From NCBI GenBank assembly GCA_003665825.1, contig QPFY01000003.1:496001-560000 (forward strand): 64,000 nucleotides of DNA, in the 5' to 3' direction. This document shows, piece by piece, positions 56,215 through 64,000 of the stretch (its first letter is position 1; each line of letters begins with the position of its first letter). This DNA is from Microbotryum silenes-acaulis. Taxonomy: Eukaryota > Basidiomycota > Microbotryomycetes > Microbotryales > Microbotryaceae. Under the pieces are notes generated by a model, which saw only the letters and a list, made by a program, of their open reading frames with translations, had not been told where the DNA came from and did no database searches. Made by a program: the position numbers and the translations under genes.

Positions 56215-56551
56215 TGCTGTAGTAGATCTTCCTGAATTGGTGGGCGTGGGTGAACGGAGAGGAGAGAGGAGAGACACGGCCGACTGGAGACTGCACGCGA
56301 GACGTGTCCCTCGCGCTTGGACCGGGTGGGGGGGCTTGGGTCCAGCCTGTCAAGACATGCCCTGGCACTACTAGCATGGTCCAAGTTGGTGGCGCGCGGT
56401 CGAAGACATTCACTTCAGAACAAGAAACTATCTTATGTGCACAAGCAGATATAAATTGATACATCGAATCTAGAAGCTCTATCCGAAGCGCATTCCCAAA
56501 AACCGAGCGATCCACCTCCGGATGAATTCCGCTCGGGTCACCAACACAGTT
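56215..56551. other. 5' region of OST4 and 3' flank of PDC
   Basis: It should hold the OST4 promoter and untranslated first exon. The minus-strand frames opening here (for instance from 56515) do not join OST4 in phase. No further gene seen. Confidence 0.45.
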
Positions 56552-59053
56552 CTACGAACTGTTGAGCTTCTCACTCAACTTGGCCTGACGAAGCAACGCC
56601 GCCGGTGCATCTTGACGGTCCATCTTGACCTGCAACAACTGGAACACGTCCGCCTTGGCGAATTGGTCGTCGGCGAGGATCGATTCGAGTTCGCCCCGAG
56701 TCTTGGCGAGGTACGAGCGCGTCGGGATGTTGTTACCGTTGAAAAAGGAGAGCATCTCTTGCCATTTCCACGTTGCGATGTCGTTGCTGTTAAAAGGAGG
56801 GAAGATGATGGCACAGCAAGAATCAGGAACAGGGGATTTGGAGACGCCACAGGTAAAGAGAAGAACTCACTAGACCCTGTTCTCGCCGTGAATCTTGCGT
56901 TCAATCACGTAGCCATCGTTATCAAGCAGAATGATGATGGGCTTGAGATCATGACGCAGCATGGTCGAGATGTCTTGGACGGTCAATTGGAGCGAGCCAT
57001 CACCGATGAAGAGAAGGGTTCTGCGAGGAAAGCCGGCCTCTCTCGCGGCCAGGCAAGCACCGAGCAATGCTCCGCCAGCCCACCCGATTGACTGTAGCAC
57101 ATGAGGTAAGATATAACTTAGTATTCTGTTTTTGAGTGAAGCCTGACCCCCAGACTTACGCCATAAAGCGTCTGCGAAATATACGTTGCGCCCTTGGGCA
57201 AGGGCACATCGAGGAAACCGAACGAGGAGGTGCCTGTCTCGGTGAGGATGATGTCATTTTCTTGCAAAAACTTGCCCCACATGGGCCAGAACGCGGCTTG
57301 GGTGACCATCTCGTTCGCAGGACTGTCCGGGATCTTGAACGCCTGGCCTGCCGAGGCGTCCGTCTCCTCGACCTTCTTTGGCTTGAGACTCTTGGTGAGA
57401 GCTGGCAAGATGGTGTGGAACGAGACTGTGTGCGACCACCTAGTTATGTAATTAGTCGCAGCACATGATATGCAGTGGTCTATTTAGAGCTTACCAGTAG
57501 GGTAGTTGGCGTATTGAACAGACACCCTATCAGAATGACTGCGCAACCATGGTATGGATCATATCGTCAGCCAGTTCCTCGAGGAAGGTCCTCCCGGACC
57601 ACAGAAGCCATACTCACAGTTCAATTTTTTCCTCTTCCCCGATGACTTGACTGAACTCTCCCGAGTTGAAATCACTTTGAAGCGCGCCGACAAAGATCTT
57701 GAGGTCGGTCTTTTCGAACGCTTCCTTCACACTCTCGCACGTGATCTCTCCGACGTAAACACCGGCAAACCCTTTCGAAGGATCCTCATCAAGCGCTGAT
57801 TTACCCATGGGTGTGGTGTAGTACTTGACCTGGGTGGCTTCGACGAGATTGCGAACGAGGTGGGTCACACCGTAGCGGATCGCGCATGCATCAATGAGGA
57901 TCGTCGGGTTCTTGGCCGCGTCCCACAAACGGGTGATCTCCTTCGTGACGAAGTCGACGACCTTCATCTTGGAGTCGTCGATCTTTTCGCCCGAAGGAAG
58001 CATCGTCTTATCTTCGGTCGAGAACCCGTCGGGGATGACGGGCGTTTCGAGCCTGGAGGCATCAACGGGACTGTGAGAACAAGGCGGCCACCATCAGCTT
58101 GCAATTTCGAGAGAGCGATGATAACGGTTCGAGCCTCTTGCTTCACCTGAAGACGAGATCGGTGGGAAGGGTCAGGTAGGTTGGGCGCGCAGTCTCAAAC
58201 GCTATACGGATCACTCGGTCAATCTCGTCGCATGCTCCCTCGGTCGATTGCAAGAAGGCTTGCGCGGCGGTGATGCTCTCAGCAGCTCGTTCAAAAGCGT
58301 TGTAGCGACCATCTCCGAGGGTATGGTGCAACAAAAACTTTTCCTTTTGCGCTTTGGTCGATGGTACGCCTGCGATGACAATTGTCGTGGGCGTATGAGC
58401 GCCGAGATCTGTGATGGTAGCAGGATCCGCTTCATGCGACCCGAACTGACCGACGATGTGGAGCAAAGGCACGCGCTCGCTGTAGGCTCCAGCAATACCA
58501 TTCATCGCGCTGAGTTCTCCGACCTGTTGAGTGTATGAGAAGCAACTTGGGGTCAGAACTTTCATACTCGCTCGCGGAATCTGCACGCGCGCTGAGATAA
58601 CTCACGCCGAAGGTGGTGATCACAGCCGCGAAGCCTTTGACACCACCGGCCGTCTTACGTGAAGTCCCCTTTCCAGAATAAGATGCTTGACTCTGTGTGA
58701 CGAGAACAGGTTGGGGATCTGAGGGTCAGCTAGCTTCTCATGCCGCTGGCGATGGCTGACCTGAGGAGTACGATCTCGTCGCACCGAGCCCGAGCAGTTC
58801 CAGGCCGACGACCCAGAGCGAATAGACCGACCTGCTTGACCCTCGCATAGCCATCAGCAGCATAAGCGGAATTCAATTCGTTGCAACAGCCGATCCATTC
58901 GAGTTGCTCATGGTCCTCTACGAGATCGAGGAAGGCGAGGTTGAAATCGCCGGGGACACCTTGGATCGTGCGCACGTCCAGTTGCGCCAATCGTTCGAGC
59001 AGGTATGAGCCAAGGTAGATCTTGCCCTTGTCGAGCTTTTGGGGGGAAGCCAT
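56552..59053 (-). CDS. PDC1: Pyruvate decarboxylase
   Basis: Thiamine-diphosphate enzyme turning pyruvate into acetaldehyde and CO2, the branch to ethanol. Start at 59053 ([20 protein letters not shown]). Landmarks: the cofactor-activating Glu region [25 protein letters not shown], the His pair [72 protein letters not shown], and the TPP/Mg motif [17 protein letters not shown] followed by [13 protein letters not shown]. Seven or more exons. Budding yeast reads TVQEIS where this has TVQDIS, a mild change. The end is [10 protein letters not shown] at 56552. It is divergent from CCT5 with 672 bases between starts. Confidence 0.96.
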
Positions 59054-59725
59054 GGTGAGGATCGCGTGAGTCCCGGAGAGAGCTTGCTGAGGGGATGAAG
59101 GGAACAGCAAGAAGCGAGAGGAGGCGATCGCAGTCGGGGTTACCGAGCTCGCTTCCAACGTCGACGTCACCGACCGCACACCGAAGGCTCCAGCGCCGGG
59201 CTAAAATTGGGCGACGATCGTTTCGGATCCTTATCAGTCCAGGGGCTAATGTGATCACTTGCGACACTCGAGATTCTCATCGCGACAGTGAAGTACACGG
59301 TACTATTGTCAAAATCAATGTCGTCACCACTTTATCACCCTTGATCATCGTGCTTGATCTTCAAAGTCGTATAGTACTCGGCCGCGGGAGACGGCGACTC
59401 GGATATTCACGTTCGGCGTGTCCCCAGCGAATTCACCGAGTACAACTACAGGACAGAGTTGAAGATCAGATGCGCTCGCCGCTATTCTTCCAAAGACGGT
59501 AACCAAAGGAGTCTCTGCAGCTGAATTGCTTATTCGATCGGGCAGAGAATTCCGACTTGGGTGCAGTGACGGATGGTGGTGGGGCGGTCCAAGCTCAAAA
59601 TGGCCGCGAATCAGGCGTGCGATTGACGACGACGAGTCGAAGCGCGCGGCTGCTGCGGGGGCTCTGGTCAGCTACGACTTGTCCCTCCCAAGACTGACTG
59701 CCCTTCCCGTACGACCTGTTACGAG
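59054..59725. promoter_or_regulatory. Divergent promoter region, PDC / CCT5
   Basis: Both promoters must lie in these 672 bases. No other gene is supported; an open plus-strand frame from 59526 runs into CCT5 exon 1 in the wrong phase. Confidence 0.5.
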
Positions 59726-61993
59726 ATGCAGCAAGGCGGCTTACCGAGTAATGCGACCTACGCGGTCGACGAGGTCAGTCGCACACACGGCTCATCGTGT
59801 TCATTCTGGGCACCGAAAGGGAACACGACGACGACGACGACGACGACGATGCAAGACGACGCGTATGGGAAGGCGCGATCAGGATATGCTCGAGCATCGG
59901 TGTCCTGGCCAAGTAGCCCACACTAACTTTCACCCATGTATCACTCCACAAATAGTACGGACGACCGTTCATCGTGATCCGAGACCAAGGCCGCAAGACG
60001 CGCACGCACGGCCTGGAAGCGATCAAGGGCCACATCCTCGCCGCGAGGACCGTCGCCGGGATCGTACGGACCAGTCTGGGACCGAGGGGACTCGACAAGA
60101 TCCTCATCTCCCAGGATGGCGACATCACCGTCACCAACGATGGAGCTACCATTTTGGGTCAGATGCAGGTACGTTTGGCTGGGGAAAAGCAGCCGCGCTT
60201 TCCACGCTTCATGCTGACGGATGTGTCCTCACCGGGTTGCAGGTCGAACACGAGATCGCAAAGCTGTTGGTTCAATTGTCCAAATCACAGGATGATGAGA
60301 TTGGTGATGGAACAACAGGTGTCGTCGGTCAGTCGTCCTCGCACTCGAATGGCGTACCCCGCTCGCACGCTGACCCCTGACCCCTGACCCCATGCAGTCC
60401 TCGCCGGTGCTCTGCTCGAAGCCGCATCCGGTCTCCTCGATCGAGGTATCCACCCGATCAAGATCGCCGATGGCTTTGAACGAGCTTGCGCCGTCGCCGT
60501 CGCCGAGCTGGAACGCGTCGGTGATGTGATCGAGTACTCCAAGCACAACCAGACCGAGTTGCTCAAAGTTGCCCAGACCAGTATGGGAAGCAAGATGTGA
60601 GTAGAACCGGAACGCTCTTCTAAAGAGCCCTGTAAACTCACTTTATCTTCTTGTGGATCGTCTCCCCCAGTGTCTCGAAAGCACAAGGCTTGTTCGCGCA
60701 AATCGCCGTCGATGCCGTGCTCGCCGTGGCCGACCTCGACCGCAAGGACGTCTCCTTCGACCTCATCAAGGTCGTCGGCAAAGTCGGTGGTTCGATCGAG
60801 GACACGACCTTGATTCGAGGTGTTCTGCTCGACAAGGACATGTCGCACCCACAGATGCCGCGCTCGCTCAACGACGCGCGCATCGCGATCCTCACCTGCC
60901 CCTTTGAGCCCCCTCGCCCCAAGACCAAGCACAAGCTCGACATCACCAGCGTCGAGGAGTACAAGAAGTTGCAGACCTACGAGACGGACAAGTTCCAGGA
61001 GATGATCAAGCGCGTCAAGGACACGGGCGCGAACCTCGTCATTTGCCAGTGGGGGTTCGACGACGAGGCGAACCATCTGTTGATGCAGAACGACTTGCCT
61101 TCCGTTCGATGGGTCGGTGGGCCTGAGATTGAGGTAAGCTAAATAGCTGTTATCACTTTCAAAATGAGCGACTTCTAACTCTCCCATCTCTCTTTACAGT
61201 TGATCGCCATCGCGACAAACGGTCGGATCGTTCCGAGGTTCGAGGACCTGACCACCGAAAAGTTGGGCAAGGCCGGTCTAGTGCGCGAGCTCGCGTTCGG
61301 TACAACGCGCGACAAGATGCTGGTGATCGAGGACTGCGACAACTCACGAGCGGTGACCGTCTTTGTCCGTGGAAGTAACAAGATGGTGAGCTCGATATTC
61401 AATGTGGCTGATCCTGCAGTGCGAGGTTCACACGACTGACGATCTGGCGCCTATGACGATGAATCTACAGATCATTGACGAGTCCAAACGAGCGTTGCAC
61501 GATGCGTTGTGCGTCGTCCGCAACCTCGTCAAGGACAACCGAGTCGTCTACGGTGGAGGGGCCGCCGAAATCGCTTGCTCGATCGCCGTCGCCAAAGCCG
61601 CTGACGAGATCGCTTCGATCGAACAATACGCCATGCGAGCCTTCGCGACCGCACTCGATGCGATTCCTTTGGCCTTGGCTGAGAACTCGGGTCTGTCTCC
61701 TATTGAAACGTTGGCGGATGTCAAGAGTCGACAAGTGACGGAAGGGAATTCGAGGTTGGGTATCGATTGCGCGAACAAGGGGAGCAACGACATGAAGGCC
61801 CAGTTCGTGTTCGACCCGCTTATCTCGAAGCGACAGCAGTACCTGTTGGCGACCCAGCTCGTTAGGGCGATTCTCAAAATTGACGATGTTGTGAGTGACG
61901 TTTTCTGTCTATCGAGGGGGAACAGCCTTGCTGACGTTGCACTACCAAACCTACTCGTAGATCACCTCGGGCGGAGGAGATGATGAGTACTAG
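59726..61993 (+). CDS. CCT5: CCT5, epsilon subunit of the TRiC/CCT chaperonin
   Basis: One of eight ring subunits of the cytosolic chaperonin that folds actin and tubulin. Exon 1 ([16 protein letters not shown]) ends at GTCAGT; after an intron with a (ACG)8 tract (59825-59848) the subunit-specific [20 protein letters not shown] follows. Other motifs: [22 protein letters not shown], the ATPase motif [62 protein letters not shown], and the terminal [10 protein letters not shown] (stop 61991-61993). At least eight exons. The SIEDT stretch with EYGRPF-type N-terminus supports epsilon rather than another subunit. Confidence 0.95.
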
Positions 61994-62136
61994 AAAGGGG
62001 CACAAAATAAATCCACCATTTGTTGCAATCCGACGCATACATTTTGAAACAACGGACCACAGAACGAATAAAGAGAAATGACAGGACGAACTGCGCACAG
62101 GACATCAGATGAATATTCCACCAGCCTAACAAGACT

Positions 62137-62890
62137 TCATACCGGAAGAACACCCGCCTCGGACCCCCGGTCCCACACTCGATTCGCACGACATTCTCCT
62201 CTTCCTCCGGCCCGTACGCTTAGCGTATCCTTCAGACTGGAAAGCTGCTCGACGTAAGAGCAAAAAGATACTTTGGACTCTCTGTCTGCCTTGCTGAGTT
62301 CCTCTGTGACTTGGGCTTGATGGGCGCGATCCACTTCGGGCCGACCTTTTTCGAGGTGGGAATCTAGTCCGAATCGGTGCCGAGTCTGTAGGCCCGATAG
62401 TTGGCGCATGCGGTGCATCGGGCTACCGCACGCGAGACCATTCACAAGTCAACAATAAAGGGGTGAGAGTATTCGTCTGGGTATTCATCTCGGTGACATT
62501 GAGTGGAGCAAGTGCTGCAAGAGCGGCGGCCAGCGCTGGATGTGTAGCCACCCTGCCTCTCGCATCTGCAGCCCTCCGAGCTTGTTCATCCCTCGTCACC
62601 TCGGGCTGCCTAGCTTCCAGCTTTGTCAGGATCTGGTGCAAAAGCTTCCGTTCCCCTTCAAGAGCGTCTCATCCTTCTCTTAACAGATCCGCCCCCTCGC
62701 CTAAGTTCGCCTCCATCGGCTCCGAGTGTCGGAGAAAGCCGTGCTTTTCGGCGTCGAGGTCCGGCTTGATCTCTGTGACGTGCGTCAAGTCGGCTCGGAA
62801 TTGGGCGACAGCTTGTACGAGCAAGCTCAAGTGGACTTGATTCAATCCATGCTGCGTCGGGTTTGCAGTTCTGCCGCGTACGAACACTTG
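62137..62890 (-). pseudogene. Possible coiled-coil gene broken by an in-frame TGA
   Basis: On the minus strand one frame stays open from about 62887 to 62423 except for a single TGA at 62669-62671. Before it the reading is LTHVTEIKPDLDAEKHGFLR and EGADLLREG; after it, DALEGERKLLHQILTKLEAR and EVTRDEQARRAADARGRV, a charged helical pattern on both sides. A second frame, 62445-62137, adds DRAHQAQVTEELSKADRESK. No start codon or family could be fixed, and a plus-strand frame overlaps. It could be a decayed gene, a mis-read exon structure, a base error or chance. Confidence 0.3.
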
Positions 62891-63143
62891 AGTAGAAGAG
62901 TCAAAGGACGAAAGTAGCTCTGGGAAGAATTTAAGAGACCGAGGATCCGTAATGGCGAAATGTGAAATGCGGTTTCAAGTTGGCCGCTCGGATCCTCTCG
63001 GATCCAGCGCACCGGCGGCCGGCAGCAGTCGATCACCGCGTCACCTCCACCTCGACTCGACGCCGATCACCAAAAGCTCGCTCGCTTCTTGGCCTCAAGA
63101 CATCTTGGTCCATTCCGCTACCTTACTCTTTGTTCAGCCGACT

Positions 63144-64000
63144 ATGGCCTGCTCCGTACGGACCACCGAACTTTCGTCGCATTCAGGTTCGTGTCGGACG
63201 GCCGGCTCCACATCTAATTCGACCTCGCCGACGACGTCCACCTCGACTTCGACCTCGCGCAGTCGGGACTTTGGACAAGCCGACGCGGATGCCGTATACA
63301 AACTGGCGCTGGAAGATTTGCCGTTAGGACTCAAAGTCAAGGATGCTCTACGTATCATCGACCAGGCGATAGAGGACTACGGGTCAGTGGAGGGCAGCAT
63401 CCATTCGCATTCAAATCGTGAGGTGAAGAGCTGATTCCACGCCTTCTCCTGGGGACGATCCCTTAACATCCTAGACTTCAACATGTGGCACTCAGCTTCA
63501 ATGGTGGAAAAGACTGTAGGTGTTTGCGGGATGCCTTTTTTAGTCGACTTGGGGCGATTCGAACCTCGCGGTGCTGAGCCGGAGCTGACAAATTGACTCT
63601 GTCCATCATCATACGTTACAACCGACTCGGTGCACCGTCTTCGCTACAATTCGGAAACGACCGAATCAACAGGCACGGTCCTCGTCCATCTCTTGGCCGC
63701 CGCAGCCTTCCGATCACAGCGACCGACCCACAACTCTAACCCCAACTCCCACTCCACCTCCATCCCCTCCACAACTCCGCCCCCCACCTCCACCTCTCCC
63801 CCTCATCTCGAATGCGTCTACGTGCGCTGCGCATCCCCCTTCCCCCAAGTCGAGACCTTCGTCGCGACATGTACCCAACGATACCACCTCAACCTCCGAG
63901 CCGTCGATGGTGGGATGAAGGAAGCTCTGCAGAACTATCTGGACCAAAAGAAGCAGGAGGTGCCGATCCAAGCTGTATTGGTCGGAACGAGGAGGCATGA
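63144..64000 (+). CDS. FAD1: FAD synthase (FMN adenylyltransferase), cut by window end
   Basis: Eukaryotic FAD synthase of the PAPS-reductase fold, making FAD from FMN and ATP. Start ATG at 63144 (MACSVRTTELSSHSGS, then Ser/Thr-rich). Exon 1 continues VYKLALEDLPLGLKVKDALR and ends IDQAIEDYG. A small exon gives HVALSFNGGKDC, the pyrophosphate-binding SFNGGKD motif, and joins in phase to TVLVHLLAAAAF. Then come ECVYVRCASPFPQVETFVAT, TQRYHLNLRAVDGGMKEALQ and AVLVGTRRHD, the start of the family G-x-R-R-x-D motif, where the window stops. The intron at about 63513-63675 is fairly long. The rest of the gene lies beyond 64000. Confidence 0.88.

Noticed and set aside
63555..63575. GATTCGAACC sequence resembling the T-arm of a minus-strand tRNA
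   Set aside because: The flanking bases do not form a proper 5-bp T stem and no acceptor or anticodon arms pair with it. It sits in a FAD1 intron.

Overview
This is an intron-rich fungal chromosome segment. The introns are short (about 50-100 nt) and spliced GT..AG with many GTGAGT/GTAAGT donors; the genes are closely packed on both strands, and the proteome is plainly fungal (Gpi3/PIG-A, sterol O-acyltransferase, PEX8, Yvc1-like TRP channel, Ccr4, Pom1-like DYRK, Tpt1). Intron density, moderately high GC, a laccase-type multicopper oxidase and a secreted beta-helix protein fit a basidiomycete, perhaps Pucciniomycotina. That placement is inference from gene style, not from a phylogeny.

Layout. 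0.9-3.3 kb: secreted parallel beta-helix (pectin-lyase-fold) protein (-), whose first splice junction looks damaged. 3.3-6.9 kb: the largest gene-poor stretch. 6.9-9.1 kb: GPI3/PIG-A (-). 9.8-12.6 kb: secreted multicopper oxidase (-). 13.5-17.3 kb: large bHLH factor (-), divergent from PEX8 (+, 18.7-21.2 kb). 21.5-24.3 kb: sterol O-acyltransferase (-). 25.1-28.0 kb: CCR4 (-). 28.5-29.8 kb: ATP10 (-), divergent from TPT1 (+, 30.0-31.2 kb), which converges on STT3 (-, 31.4-33.9 kb). 35.5-37.0 kb: short-chain dehydrogenase (+). 37.7-45.3 kb: a 2,390-residue DYRK kinase (+). 45.6-46.7 kb: DIB1 (-). 47.3-48.5 kb: BTB protein (-). 49.5-52.5 kb: TRP channel (-). 52.9-53.8 kb: ankyrin protein (+). 54.2-55.4 kb: RING-like plus LysM protein (+). 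56.0-56.2 kb: OST4 (-), with a start codon apparently split by an intron. 56.6-59.1 kb: pyruvate decarboxylase (-), divergent from CCT5 (+, 59.7-62.0 kb). 62.1-62.9 kb: a doubtful coiled-coil reading (-) broken by a stop. 63.1 kb to the end: FAD synthase (+, cut by the window edge).

Most genes are conserved housekeeping genes with no shared pathway. The one loose theme is ER glyco-modification: PIG-A starts GPI anchors, and STT3 and OST4 are two subunits of oligosaccharyltransferase. I saw no transposon, CRISPR array, rRNA or convincing tRNA. Exon boundaries were read by eye from splice motifs, reading phase and family similarity recalled from knowledge; nothing was aligned against a database.
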